DNA from: Mycobacterium sp. 852013-51886_SCH5428379
GTDB taxonomy: Bacteria; Actinomycetota; Actinomycetes; Mycobacteriales; Mycobacteriaceae
Length of the DNA stretch: 64,000 nucleotides
Direction: 5' to 3'
Assembly (NCBI RefSeq): GCF_001665575.1
Contig: NZ_LZSU01000022.1
Span: 1 to 64,000 of the forward strand
Part shown: positions 8,787 to 17,733 of the stretch, in pieces
How positions within the stretch are numbered: position 1 is the stretch's first letter
How the letters are laid out: every line of letters starts with the position of its first letter
Position numbers and translations under genes: made by a program
The notes under the pieces: generated by a model
Databases searched by the model: none
The model's input: the letters and a program-made list of their open reading frames with translations, nothing else
What the model was told of the DNA's origin: nothing

Positions 8787-9833
8787 GTGCGACGAAGCAC
8801 TCGGGCGATGCGGGCTGCGGTGGCCGTCGCCGCCGCAACGATGGTGACGCTGACCGCAGGATGCGCGGCGGGACTCGGCGGCCCGGCATCATCCCGCGCC
8901 GCCCGCGACGGCGTCATCCGGTTCACGTTCGCCCCCGACCCGATCTGGGACTACATGAACGAGACCGGCATCGTCGACGAGTGGCAGCGCGACACCGGCT
9001 ACCGGATCGAGACGAGCGCCACCTGGGACGAATTCGGTCTCTTCGCCGGCGGCCACGCCGACATCATTTCCACGGCGTCGTTCGAGGTACCCGCCCTGGA
9101 GGAGCAGACCCAGCGCGAGACCGTCATCATCGGGCGGTACAACGCCGAACGCAGCCGCATCCTGGTCCGCACCGAGGATCCGGCCCAATCGCTCGCGGAT
9201 CTGCGCGGCAAACGGCTCGGCGTGTTCACCACCGTCTCGGGCACCCTGGTGTGGAGCGGCCTGGTCAAGCAGATGCATGACATCGACCTGGTCGGCGGCG
9301 ACTTCGAGATCGTTGTGGCCGACATCCAGAACCTGTCGAACCTGTTGGCGCGCGGCGAGATCGACGCGTGCATCTGTTACCCCGACCTGTCGGCCCGGGA
9401 CCTGCGTGAGGGCACCGTGCGTGCGCTCTACGACGGGAAGTCCTCGGCCGAAGTGTTCGCCGATCTCGACGCGCCGGGACACGACGGTCCGATGGGCAAT
9501 GTATTCGTCGCCCGCAAGGAGTGGGTCGACGGCCATCCGGGAGAGGTGTCGGCGTTCCTGGATCTGTGGAGCCGCGGTCTGCAGGAATGGGCGGCTCATC
9601 GCGACGAGATGATCGAGCGCTATCCCCAGCACTTCGCGGTCGACACCCCCGAGGACATCGCCTTCATGAAGGACTATGTGGCTCAACATGACTGGGTCGT
9701 CGACGACGTCCGGTTCGACCAGCAATGGGCCGAGGACGAGAGCTCGATATTCGATCTGATGCGGCGTGCGGGTGTCATCGGTGACGACGTCGCCGACCCG
9801 CGCTTCCTGCCCACCGAAGGAGTGCAACGGTGA
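8787..9833 (+). CDS. ABC transporter substrate-binding lipoprotein (SsuA/NMT1-like)
   Basis: A 348-residue extracytoplasmic binding protein. The N-terminus is a basic stretch and a hydrophobic core ending in the lipobox TLTAGC, so Cys26 should carry the lipid anchor. The body resembles the SsuA/TauA/ThiY-like fold used for sulfonates, pyrimidines and aromatic compounds. The GTG at 8787 is chosen because AGGAGG ends 5 bases before it; the ATG at 8772 lies upstream of that ribosome site. It is the first gene of an importer operon with two permeases and an ATPase. The neighbouring catabolic enzymes suggest an organic ring compound or carboxylate as substrate, which is inference. Confidence 0.85.
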   Translation: MRRSTRAMRAAVAVAAATMVTLTAGCAAGLGGPASSRAARDGVIRFTFAPDPIWDYMNETGIVDEWQRDTGYRIETSATWDEFGLFAGGHADIISTASFEVPALEEQTQRETVIIGRYNAERSRILVRTEDPAQSLADLRGKRLGVFTTVSGTLVWSGLVKQMHDIDLVGGDFEIVVADIQNLSNLLARGEIDACICYPDLSARDLREGTVRALYDGKSSAEVFADLDAPGHDGPMGNVFVARKEWVDGHPGEVSAFLDLWSRGLQEWAAHRDEMIERYPQHFAVDTPEDIAFMKDYVAQHDWVVDDVRFDQQWAEDESSIFDLMRRAGVIGDDVADPRFLPTEGVQR

Positions 9834-10669
9834 CCCAGACCATCACCCCGCCGGACGCGCAGCCGACGCCGCGCACACCGGCTCCGCAGACCCGCAGACC
9901 CCGGATGCGCGGCCCGGCCGGCCCCCGACGGTGGCTGGTATCGCTGATCGGGCTGATCGCGGTGATCGGCGGCTGGGCCGTCGTCGCGGCGGTCGTGGAC
10001 GATCCGATCCTGCCCCGTCCGGCTGCGGTCCTCGATCGGGTCATCGCGATCACGGTGTCAGGGGAGGCGTTCACGAACTTCGCCTCGAGCATCGGCAAGA
10101 TCGCCGCCGGATTCGCCATCGCGATGGTGGGCGGGCTGGTGATCGGATTCGTCATGGGCCGCAGCAGATTCATGACGTCCTACTTCTCGCTGCCGCTGTT
10201 CGTGCTCGGCAACATGCCCGGCTTGACCTACGCGGTGTTCGGGTTGCTGATCTTCGGTGTCGGCGCCGGCGGACCGATCGTGGTGTCGGCGCTGGTGACG
10301 TGTCCGTTCATCGCGATGAACGTCGCCGAGGGGGTCCGGTCCGTCGACGGCACCCTGCTTTCGATGTGCCACGCGTTCGGGCGCAACCGCAGAGACATTC
10401 TGCGCCATCTCTACCTGCCCGCCCTGACCACGTTCGTATTCGCCGGAGTCCGTTACGGATTCGCGATGGCCTGGAAGGTCGAGGCGCTCACCGAGGTGTT
10501 CGGCGCCAGCGACGGCGTCGGGTTCATGATCCGCAAGGCCTACCAAGAGTTCCAGGTCGCCGACATGCTCGCCTGGACCACCCTGTTCATCGTCGCCATG
10601 GTGCTCATCGAGCGCGGCCTGGCCTATCTGGAGAACCGCTTCTTCGCCTGGCGGAAGGAAATCGCATGA
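9830..10669 (+). CDS. ABC transporter permease (SsuC/TauC family), subunit 1
   Basis: A 279-residue membrane protein with about six predicted helices after a proline-rich cytoplasmic N-terminus of about 35 residues. The EAA coupling loop is visible as HAFGRNRRDILRHLYLPAL. The GTG start overlaps the stop of the binding-protein gene (GTGA). With the second permease it would form a heterodimeric channel. Confidence 0.87.
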   Translation: MTQTITPPDAQPTPRTPAPQTRRPRMRGPAGPRRWLVSLIGLIAVIGGWAVVAAVVDDPILPRPAAVLDRVIAITVSGEAFTNFASSIGKIAAGFAIAMVGGLVIGFVMGRSRFMTSYFSLPLFVLGNMPGLTYAVFGLLIFGVGAGGPIVVSALVTCPFIAMNVAEGVRSVDGTLLSMCHAFGRNRRDILRHLYLPALTTFVFAGVRYGFAMAWKVEALTEVFGASDGVGFMIRKAYQEFQVADMLAWTTLFIVAMVLIERGLAYLENRFFAWRKEIA

Positions 10670-11463
10670 CCACCGGAGCACTTTCCGCACCCGCCTCTAC
10701 ATGGCGACGTCACCTGCGCGGACAGTCCATGTCGGCCGCGGCCGTCCTGGCCGCACTGCTGACGATTCTCGGTGCTTGGCAGCTGGCGGTCGTGGTCGGC
10801 AACCGCATCCCCTCGCCGGCCGACGCCGTCGACAGCCTGGTCTCCGAGGCCGCCATCGGCGAGCTGTGGCACAACCTGGCCATCAGCATGAACCGGTTCC
10901 TGCTCGGGCTCGCCGCGGCGCTGATCGTGGGCGCGGCGCTCGGCGTCTGGATGGGCCTGTCCAAGATCGCCGATCTGGCCTTCTCCGACGTCAACGCCGC
11001 GGCGCTGGCGATCCCCGCGGTCATCTGGGCGCTGTTGACCACCATGTGGTTCGGCTTCGGCTGGTTGACCCCGGTGGTGACCGTCTTCCTGTCCGGTCTG
11101 CCGTTCGTCGTGGTGAACATCGCGAAGGCGACCAGGGCGGTGCCCGCAGACCTGGTGCTGATGGCGCGGTCGTTCGGGGTGCCGCGGACGAAGGTGTTGC
11201 GGCACATCGTGGCCCCCGCGGTCGCCGGCTCGACCGTCGCGGCCGTCCGGTTCGCCATCATGAGCGCCTGGAACGGACTCCTGCTGGCCGAGTGGTTCGG
11301 TGCGACCTCCGGAGTGGGCTGGCGGTCGCGGTACTGGTACGACGCGAACCAGCTCGACGGCTTCTTCGCGTGGGTGCTGGTGTTCATCCTCCTGCTCGTC
11401 ATCGCCGACCTGTTGATCCTCGGTCCCCTCGAACGCCGCATCACCCGCTGGCGCTCGGCGTGA
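10666..11463 (+). CDS. ABC transporter permease (SsuC/TauC family), subunit 2
   Basis: A 265-residue permease paralogous to its upstream neighbour. The EAA loop reads ARSFGVPRTKVLRHIVAPAV, and there are about six hydrophobic segments. The ATG at 10666 overlaps the preceding stop (ATGA), which fixes the start. Two different permease genes side by side suggest a heterodimer rather than the homodimer of E. coli SsuC. Confidence 0.87.
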   Translation: MTTGALSAPASTWRRHLRGQSMSAAAVLAALLTILGAWQLAVVVGNRIPSPADAVDSLVSEAAIGELWHNLAISMNRFLLGLAAALIVGAALGVWMGLSKIADLAFSDVNAAALAIPAVIWALLTTMWFGFGWLTPVVTVFLSGLPFVVVNIAKATRAVPADLVLMARSFGVPRTKVLRHIVAPAVAGSTVAAVRFAIMSAWNGLLLAEWFGATSGVGWRSRYWYDANQLDGFFAWVLVFILLLVIADLLILGPLERRITRWRSA

Positions 11464-11517
11464 CCCAGACCCCAGCCCCCGACCCCCGCCCCTGACACCG
11501 CCAAGAATCGAGAAACC

Positions 11518-12270
11518 ATGGCCTCCATCGAAATCCGCGAACTCGTCAAGGAGTTCCACGGCCGCGACGGCACCACCACCCGGGTGATCGACGGTATCGA
11601 CCTCACCATCTCGGGCGAGACGTTCGTCTCGATCGTCGGGCCGTCGGGCAGCGGTAAGACCACGCTGCTCAACATCGTGTCCGGCATCGAGACGCACACC
11701 TCCGGCACGGTGGCGCTGCGCGCCGGCGGTGAGAACGCCCGCGTGGGCTACGTCTTCCAGGATCCGCGGCTGCTGCCGTGGCGGACCGTGATGGCCAACC
11801 TCGGCTTCGTCCAGCACGAACGCTCCGGCTGGGAGGAGCGCGCCCGCCACTACCTCGACCTGGTCGGACTGAGCCACTGCGCCGACCGCTTTCCGGCCCA
11901 GCTGTCCGGCGGCCAGCAGCAACGCATCGGCATCGCCAGGGCCTTCGCCGTCGAGCCCGACGTGCTGCTGATGGACGAGCCGTTCAGCCATCTCGACGCG
12001 ATGACCTCGCGCACCCTGCGCGAACATCTCGAACGCATCTGGCTCGAATCCCGTCGCACCGTCATGTTCGTGACCCACGACGTGACCGAGGCCGTGCAGC
12101 TGTCAGACCGCATCGTGGTCCTGGCCCCCGGCGGCCGCATCCACGAGATCATCGACGTGGATCTGCCTCGGCCCCGCCGCGCATCCGACCCGGCCGTCGC
12201 CGTGCTGCAGGCCGAGGTCCTCCAGCGGTTCGAGGCCCTCGAAGCGGCGACGGTGGGGAGCCCGGCGTGA
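11518..12270 (+). CDS. ABC transporter ATP-binding protein (SsuB/TauB family)
   Basis: A 250-residue ATPase of the nitrate/sulfonate/bicarbonate importer family. Walker A is GPSGSGKTT (41-49), the Q-loop is FQDPRLLPW (about 80-88), the signature LSGGQ is at 129-133, Walker B is VLLMDE (149-154), and the H-loop is VTHDVTEA. A 54-bp gap separates it from the second permease. It is followed with GTGA overlap by the amidohydrolase gene, which ties uptake and catabolism into one transcription unit. Confidence 0.9.
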   Translation: MASIEIRELVKEFHGRDGTTTRVIDGIDLTISGETFVSIVGPSGSGKTTLLNIVSGIETHTSGTVALRAGGENARVGYVFQDPRLLPWRTVMANLGFVQHERSGWEERARHYLDLVGLSHCADRFPAQLSGGQQQRIGIARAFAVEPDVLLMDEPFSHLDAMTSRTLREHLERIWLESRRTVMFVTHDVTEAVQLSDRIVVLAPGGRIHEIIDVDLPRPRRASDPAVAVLQAEVLQRFEALEAATVGSPA

Positions 12271-13253
12271 CAGCGCTGCGACCGGGCCCCGTCGACGTCC
12301 ACGCCCACTGGCTGCCCGAAGACCTGTTCGGTCTCCCGCCCGGATCGCCGGTACCGCCGCTGAACGGCCGCGACGGTCAGCTGCACCTGGGCGACCTGCC
12401 GCTGTCGATCGAAACCGCGGCCATGAGCGACGCCGACCGCGTGCTCGCCGACACCGATGCCGCCGGTCTGGGCTCGCGGGTGATCTCCGCGCCGCCGTTC
12501 GCCTTTCCCGTCGCCGATGCGCCCGGCGTCGACGACTACGTGGGCCGCTTCAACGACGCACTCGCCAGGACGTGCCGCGACAGCGGCGGCCGACTGCTCG
12601 GACTGGGGTTGGTGTCGCTGCACGACGCCGATGCGGCCCGCAAGCAGATGGACGCGATCGCCGCCTCCGGTGTGGTGCGCGGAATCGCGGTGCCTCCACT
12701 GCTGGGGGCCACATCGTTCGACGTGGCCCCCATGCGTGACGTGCTCCGCGTCGCCGCCGAATTCGAGCTGGCGGTGTTGGTGCATCCGATGCAGCTGCCG
12801 CGCCCGGAATGGTCGTCCTACTACTTGGCCAACCTCATCGGCAATCCCGTCGAAACCTCCACCGCGGCAGCGGCTCTGGTGCTCGGCGGGGTGCTCGAGG
12901 AGCTGCCCGGTCTGCGGATCTGCCTGCTGCACGGCGGCGGCTGCGCCCCCGCGCTCGTCGGTCGGTGGCAGCACGGCTGGAACCAGCGTGCCGATGTGCG
13001 CAGCGCCGAGACTCGGTCGCCACGTGAGGGTTTCGCCAGATTATGGTTCGACACGCTGACCCACGACGGTCCGGCTCTGGAGCTGCTGCGGGCGCACGCC
13101 GACCCGGCGCGCCTGATGTGCGGTAGCGACTACCCGTTCGACATGGGGGTCAGCCGTCCGCTGGATCTACCGCACGCTGCGGGCATCACCGACGCGGCCC
13201 TCGAACACAACGCCCACCGCTTCCTGGGGCTGAAAGGAGAACGTGATGACTGA
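12267..13253 (+). CDS. amidohydrolase-2 family enzyme (ACMSD-like)
   Basis: A 328-residue metal-dependent hydrolase or decarboxylase of the aminocarboxymuconate-semialdehyde decarboxylase superfamily. The metal-binding HAH lies at residues 12-14 (VDVHAHWLPE). Further ligands are suggested by LVHPMQLP, CLLHGGG and MCGSDYPFDMG. Family members decarboxylate or hydrolyse products of aromatic-ring cleavage. The GTG at 12267 overlaps the ATPase stop. The open frame extends upstream inside the ATPase gene, but that extension is a shadow. Fit with the monooxygenase and molybdenum hydroxylase downstream suggests degradation of an aromatic or N-heterocyclic acid; the exact step is unknown. Confidence 0.82.
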   Translation: MTALRPGPVDVHAHWLPEDLFGLPPGSPVPPLNGRDGQLHLGDLPLSIETAAMSDADRVLADTDAAGLGSRVISAPPFAFPVADAPGVDDYVGRFNDALARTCRDSGGRLLGLGLVSLHDADAARKQMDAIAASGVVRGIAVPPLLGATSFDVAPMRDVLRVAAEFELAVLVHPMQLPRPEWSSYYLANLIGNPVETSTAAAALVLGGVLEELPGLRICLLHGGGCAPALVGRWQHGWNQRADVRSAETRSPREGFARLWFDTLTHDGPALELLRAHADPARLMCGSDYPFDMGVSRPLDLPHAAGITDAALEHNAHRFLGLKGERDD

Positions 13254-14457
13254 GAACATCAACCCGCGGCACGACTGGAGCGGACACCGCGCGCTGGTGG
13301 TCGGCGGCTCGATCGGGGGGCTCACCGCCGCGCTGCTGTTACGCCGCCTCGGATTCGACGTGTCGGTGTACGAACGCACGCCGACCAACCTCGACGGTCG
13401 CGGTGGGGGGATAGTGCTGCAGCCCGACACACTGCGCTGGTTCGTCGAGTGCAGCGACCAGCATCCCGAACAGGTGAGCACCTCAACGCATTACGTGCAG
13501 TACCTGGGTGCTGACAACGAGCTCGTCCACCGCGAGGACGCACCGTGGCGCTACACGTCGTGGGGCACGTTCTACCGCGCGCTGCTGGCCGACTTCGGGA
13601 TCGACGGCTATCACCTCGGTGAGTACGCGTCCGGGTTCGACGAAGACGACAGTGGCGTCGAGGTGCGGTTCACCTCGGGCCGCCGCGAGCGGGCCGACCT
13701 GGTGGTGTTCGCCGACGGCATCAGTTCACCGAGCAGACGGCGCATCTCACCGGAGACCAGGCTCGAGTACTCCGGCTACGTGGGCTGGCGCGGCACCGTG
13801 CCCGAACGCGAGGTGTCGGCCGAGACGTTCGAACTGCTGCACGATTCGATCACCTACAGCGTCGCGCCGCACACGCACATCAACGTCTACCCGATCCCGT
13901 CGCCCGACGGAGGTCTGGCGGTGGGCGAGCGCCTGCTGAACTACGTCTGGTACCGCAACGTGCCCGAGGGGCACGAACTCGACGAGCTGATGACCGACAA
14001 GCGCGGTTTCCTGGCTGGTGTGTCGCTGCATCCGGGCGCGGTCCAGGACCGGTTCGTCGACGAGATGCGCCGGGCGGCACCGTCCGTGCTCGCCCCGGCG
14101 GCCGCCGAGGTGGTGGTGCGCACCGAACAGCCCTATCTGCAGGCGGTGTACGACGCCGTCGCCCACCGCATGGCGCTGGGCCGGGTGGCCCTGATCGGTG
14201 ACGCCGCGAGTGCTGCGCGACCGCATGCCGCGGCCGGTACCGCCAAAGCCGCGGCCAACGCGTGGGCCCTCTACGACGCGCTGTCCGACAGCGGCGATAT
14301 CGCGGAGGCGCTCGCGAAGTGGGAACCCGGCCAGCTCGAACTCGGGCAGCGACTCGTGCAGCGCGTCAAGGACATGGGCGCCAGGTCGCAGTTCGACTGC
14401 ACCTGGATCCCAGGCCACCCCGAGAACCGTTTCGGCCTCTACGGCCCCGGACACTGA
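13246..14457 (+). CDS. FAD-dependent monooxygenase (aromatic hydroxylase, PHBH-like)
   Basis: A 403-residue flavoprotein of the p-hydroxybenzoate-hydroxylase class, which inserts one oxygen atom into an aromatic or heteroaromatic ring using NAD(P)H. The dinucleotide motif is VVGGSIGGL (about 18-26), the DG motif appears as ADLVVFADGISSPSRR, and the GD motif is ALIGDAASAARPH near residue 317. The nearest well-known functional types are salicylate and 6-hydroxynicotinate hydroxylases, but specificity cannot be assigned. The ATG at 13246 stands 5 bases after GGAGA; a GTG three bases earlier is too close to it. The start overlaps the amidohydrolase stop by 8 bp. Confidence 0.85.
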   Translation: MTENINPRHDWSGHRALVVGGSIGGLTAALLLRRLGFDVSVYERTPTNLDGRGGGIVLQPDTLRWFVECSDQHPEQVSTSTHYVQYLGADNELVHREDAPWRYTSWGTFYRALLADFGIDGYHLGEYASGFDEDDSGVEVRFTSGRRERADLVVFADGISSPSRRRISPETRLEYSGYVGWRGTVPEREVSAETFELLHDSITYSVAPHTHINVYPIPSPDGGLAVGERLLNYVWYRNVPEGHELDELMTDKRGFLAGVSLHPGAVQDRFVDEMRRAAPSVLAPAAAEVVVRTEQPYLQAVYDAVAHRMALGRVALIGDAASAARPHAAAGTAKAAANAWALYDALSDSGDIAEALAKWEPGQLELGQRLVQRVKDMGARSQFDCTWIPGHPENRFGLYGPGH

Positions 14458-14468
14458 AGGAGAGCGAC

Positions 14469-14909
14469 ATGACCACGACACCGGAATTCCTCACCGACGC
14501 ACCGCTTGCGGGCACGCTTGTCGGCACCGACTTCGACGGCTGGACCGACGCGCTGCGCGCCGAGTTCGACGAACATGCCCACGACGGACACGTGGGGTCA
14601 CGGCTGCTCAGCGAGAACAGCCGAGTGCGGGTGTGGGAGATACGGCTTGCGCCGGGCGAGCGGTTCCACGCCCACCGGCACGTCCTGGACTATTTCTGGA
14701 CCGCCGTCAACGCGGGCCGCAGCAGGCAGCACACCGCCGACGGCACCACCCGGGAGGTGGCGTACGCCGCCGGTGAGACGCGTCATTTCACCTTCGCCGC
14801 AGGAGAATTCCTGCTGCACGACATCGAGAACGCCGGCGGCACCGAGCTGGTGTTCACCACGGTCGAGCACCTCGATTCGGCGAATGCGCCCCTCTCCCTG
14901 GGAACGTGA
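14469..14909 (+). CDS. small cupin-like protein
   Basis: A 146-residue protein with a single predicted cupin-type beta barrel. Conserved features are APGERFHAHRHVLDYFW, with three histidines that could bind a metal, and a later GETRHFTFAAGEFLLHDIEN. It has a strong AAGGAGA Shine-Dalgarno and lies 11 bp after the monooxygenase gene, so it belongs to the same operon. Cupins in such clusters act as ring-cleaving dioxygenases, isomerases or ligand-binding accessory proteins; no choice can be made here. Confidence 0.7.
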   Translation: MTTTPEFLTDAPLAGTLVGTDFDGWTDALRAEFDEHAHDGHVGSRLLSENSRVRVWEIRLAPGERFHAHRHVLDYFWTAVNAGRSRQHTADGTTREVAYAAGETRHFTFAAGEFLLHDIENAGGTELVFTTVEHLDSANAPLSLGT

Positions 14910-14986
14910 TCGGTGGGCGGCGTTCGAGTGGACATGAGGCGACCCCGGCACCATGCTGATGACCCACCGCGCGGGAGGACACCACG

Positions 14987-17188
14987 ATGACGGCATCCGT
15001 CGATCGGACGGACCGGTCGGTCGACCGCGTCGAAGGCTCTCAGAAGGTGACCGGCACCGCCCGCTACACCGCCGACCTGACGCTGCCCGGTCAGGTGCAC
15101 GCCGTGCTCGTCCAATCGGAGATCCCGCACGGCCGGGTCACCGAGGAATCGATGAGGCACAGCGCCGAGCGTGTTTCCTCCGCCCCGGGGGTGCGGTATG
15201 TCCTGACCCCGCTGAACTGCCCGCACCTGAATGTACTGCCGGAAGTACTCACCTGGGACCTGCCGCTCGAGCGGCGCCCACCGCTGTCGGATCTGACCGT
15301 GCAGCATGTCGGCCAACACATGGCGCTGGTGGTGGCCGACACACTCGAGGAGGCCACGGCCGCGGCCGCGACGTTCGATCTGTCCTACGAGACATATCCG
15401 CCGCAGCTCGACGCTCGAGAGGTGCCGCCTGCGGCCGACGGGCAGGTCGGGCCGATCCGCCACGGCAGTTATGCACCCGACCACTTCGTCAAGCTTTCGG
15501 ATGAGAAGCTGCAGGACCGCCGCGGCGTACCGCCAGCCGGCGCCACGAAGCGGGTGGCCGCGCGGTTCACCACGCCGCACAACGCGCACTACCCGATCGA
15601 GCTGTCCGCCACCATCGCTGCATGGGCAGACGACCGACTGACCGTCCACGACAGCACCCGCTGGATCACCGGTGAACGCACCGCGCTCGCCGCGTATCTC
15701 GGAATACCCGAGGACCGGATCCGGGTGCTGTCGCCCCTGGTCGGAGGTGCGTTCGGCTCGAAGAGCTTCCTGTGGATGCACGTGGTGCTGTGCGCGGTGG
15801 CCGCCCGTGAGACGGGCCGGCCGGTCAAGCTGGTGCTCACCCGCGACCAGATGTTCTCCTCAACGGGGCACCGGCCGCGTACCGAGCAGGACCTCGCTCT
15901 GCTCGCCGACGACGACGGACGCATCCTCAGCACCGAACACCACACCCTGACCGAGACCTCCACGGTCGCGCATTTCTGCGAGCCGACAGGCTTGCCGACC
16001 CGGTTCCTCTACACGTCGCAGCATCTCGACGTGTCGCACCGCACCGCGCGGCTCAATGCACCCACCCCGTGCTTCATGCGCGGGCCAGGTGAGGCACCCG
16101 GCCTGTTCGCCCTCGAGGTGGCAATCGACGAACTCGCCTACCAGACCGGGCTCGACCCGCTGGAGCTTCGGGTACGCAACCACGCCGACACCGAGCAGGT
16201 GAGCGGGAAGCCCTGGTCGGGGAAGCACCTGCTCGAGTGCTACCGCACCGGAGCGCAGCGGTTCGGCTGGGCGGACCGGCCACCGGCGCTCCGCGCCCTG
16301 CTGCGCAACGGCGTTGCTGTCGGTTGGGGCATGGCGACGGCCACGTACCCGGGACGCCGCATGCCGGCGGGATGCCGCGTGGTGACCGGTCCGGACGGGG
16401 CAGTGCGATTCGCTTCCGCCACCCACGAGATCGGCAACGGTGTGCGCACCGTCATGACCCAGGTCGCCGCCGACATCACCGGACTTCCACCGTCCCGCAT
16501 CACTTTCGAGTCCGGAGACTCTCACTTCCCGGCCGCTCCCTACAGCGGGGCGTCGCAGACCACCGCGACGGTCGGCGCGGCCGTACACGCCGCGGCCACC
16601 GAGTGGAAGCGGCGAATCCGCTCGCTGGCCGGTGAATGCACCGACCACATCGACCTCGCCGCAATCGCCGGCGCACACCATGAAGAGCTCTGTTTCACCG
16701 CCGACAGCGACGCCGGCGATGAGGGCGGCCGGGCCGTCCAGTCATTCGGCGCCCACTTCTGCGAGGTCGAGGTCGATCAGCAGATTGGCCGGGCGACCGT
16801 CACCCGGTGGGTCGCGGTGATGGACTGCGGGCGCGTGCTCAACCCAAAGCTCGCCCGTAGTCAGGTGATGGGCGGCATCACCTTCGGCATCGGCATGGCC
16901 ATGCTCGAAGAGGTGCCCTACGACGCCGACACCGCGCAGATGATCGGCGAGTACTACCTGCCCACCCACGCCGACCGTCCTGAGTTCGATGTCTCCTTCG
17001 TGGAGAGCGCCGACTTCGACCTGAATCCGATCGGGGTGCGAGGCGTCGGTGAGATCGGCACGTGCGGCGTGCCCGCCGCCATCGCCAACGCCATCTTCCA
17101 CGCCACCGGTAAGCGGTTGCGCAATCTGCCGATCAGAGTGGAAGACCTGATGATCCCGTACCGACCACCCATCACCGAGGAGCCGTGA
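14987..17188 (+). CDS. xanthine-dehydrogenase-family molybdopterin-binding subunit (PaoC-like)
   Basis: A 733-residue catalytic subunit of a molybdenum hydroxylase, near the size of PaoC. It has an N-terminal Ald_Xan_dh a/b-hammerhead (GSQKVTGTARYTADLTLPGQ) and the Mo-MPT domains with GGAFGSKSFLWM and RGPGEAPGLFALE. The base-catalyst motif GVGEIGTCGVP lies near residue 690. The enzyme oxidises an aldehyde or hydroxylates a heterocycle with water as oxygen donor. GGGAGG precedes the ATG at 14987. The gene order is large, 2Fe-2S, FAD, unlike paoABC, where the iron-sulfur subunit comes first. A 77-bp gap separates it from the cupin gene, so it may be part of the same operon. Confidence 0.9.
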   Translation: MTASVDRTDRSVDRVEGSQKVTGTARYTADLTLPGQVHAVLVQSEIPHGRVTEESMRHSAERVSSAPGVRYVLTPLNCPHLNVLPEVLTWDLPLERRPPLSDLTVQHVGQHMALVVADTLEEATAAAATFDLSYETYPPQLDAREVPPAADGQVGPIRHGSYAPDHFVKLSDEKLQDRRGVPPAGATKRVAARFTTPHNAHYPIELSATIAAWADDRLTVHDSTRWITGERTALAAYLGIPEDRIRVLSPLVGGAFGSKSFLWMHVVLCAVAARETGRPVKLVLTRDQMFSSTGHRPRTEQDLALLADDDGRILSTEHHTLTETSTVAHFCEPTGLPTRFLYTSQHLDVSHRTARLNAPTPCFMRGPGEAPGLFALEVAIDELAYQTGLDPLELRVRNHADTEQVSGKPWSGKHLLECYRTGAQRFGWADRPPALRALLRNGVAVGWGMATATYPGRRMPAGCRVVTGPDGAVRFASATHEIGNGVRTVMTQVAADITGLPPSRITFESGDSHFPAAPYSGASQTTATVGAAVHAAATEWKRRIRSLAGECTDHIDLAAIAGAHHEELCFTADSDAGDEGGRAVQSFGAHFCEVEVDQQIGRATVTRWVAVMDCGRVLNPKLARSQVMGGITFGIGMAMLEEVPYDADTAQMIGEYYLPTHADRPEFDVSFVESADFDLNPIGVRGVGEIGTCGVPAAIANAIFHATGKRLRNLPIRVEDLMIPYRPPITEEP

Positions 17189-17733
17189 TGAGCCGAGACC
17201 ATGTTGTGGAACTACGCATCAACGGTGAGACCCGTCGGGTCGAGATCGACGTCCGAACCACGCTTCTCGACCTGCTGCGGGAACAGCTGCACCTGACCGG
17301 CACCAAGAAGGGGTGTGACCACGGTCTGTGCGGCGCCTGCACGGTGGCCGTCGCCGGTGAACGCGTGGTGAGTTGTCTGACCCTGGCAGCGTCGATCGAC
17401 GGGTCGGACGTTCTCACCATCGAAGGCATCGCAGACGGCGACGAACTGCACCCGCTACAGCGCTCCTTCGTGGAGTGCGACGGGTTCCAGTGCGGCTTCT
17501 GCACTCCCGGCCAGATTTCGTCGGCACACGCGATGCTGGCCGAGTACGCCCGCGGCGATCTGAGCACGGCGTCGTTCGAGGGATCCCGCGCGGACATCGT
17601 GACGGGGTCCATTCGACTGACGGCCGCGGAGATCCGGGAACGGATGGCAGGCAACATCTGTCGCTGCGGTGCCTACGCCAACATCGTCGCCGCGATCGAG
17701 GCCGCGGCAGCGGTCGGGGACCACACCGCATGA
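17188..17733 (+). CDS. molybdenum hydroxylase 2Fe-2S subunit
   Basis: A 181-residue small subunit with two [2Fe-2S] clusters. The plant-ferredoxin-type cluster uses Cys43, Cys48, Cys51 and Cys63 (GCDHGLCGACTV). The all-helical cluster uses Cys102, Cys105, Cys158 and Cys160 (QCGFCTPGQ and NICRCGAY). There is no Tat or Sec signal, so the complex should be cytoplasmic, unlike E. coli PaoABC. The ATG at 17188 is placed 5 bases after GAGGAG; a GTG at 17185 also overlaps the upstream stop but is too close to the ribosome site. Confidence 0.92.
   Translation: MSRDHVVELRINGETRRVEIDVRTTLLDLLREQLHLTGTKKGCDHGLCGACTVAVAGERVVSCLTLAASIDGSDVLTIEGIADGDELHPLQRSFVECDGFQCGFCTPGQISSAHAMLAEYARGDLSTASFEGSRADIVTGSIRLTAAEIRERMAGNICRCGAYANIVAAIEAAAAVGDHTA

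Noticed and set aside
13243..13245. GTG at 13243 as start of the FAD monooxygenase
   Set aside because: It lies 2 bases from GGAGA; the ATG at 13246 has a workable 5-base spacing.
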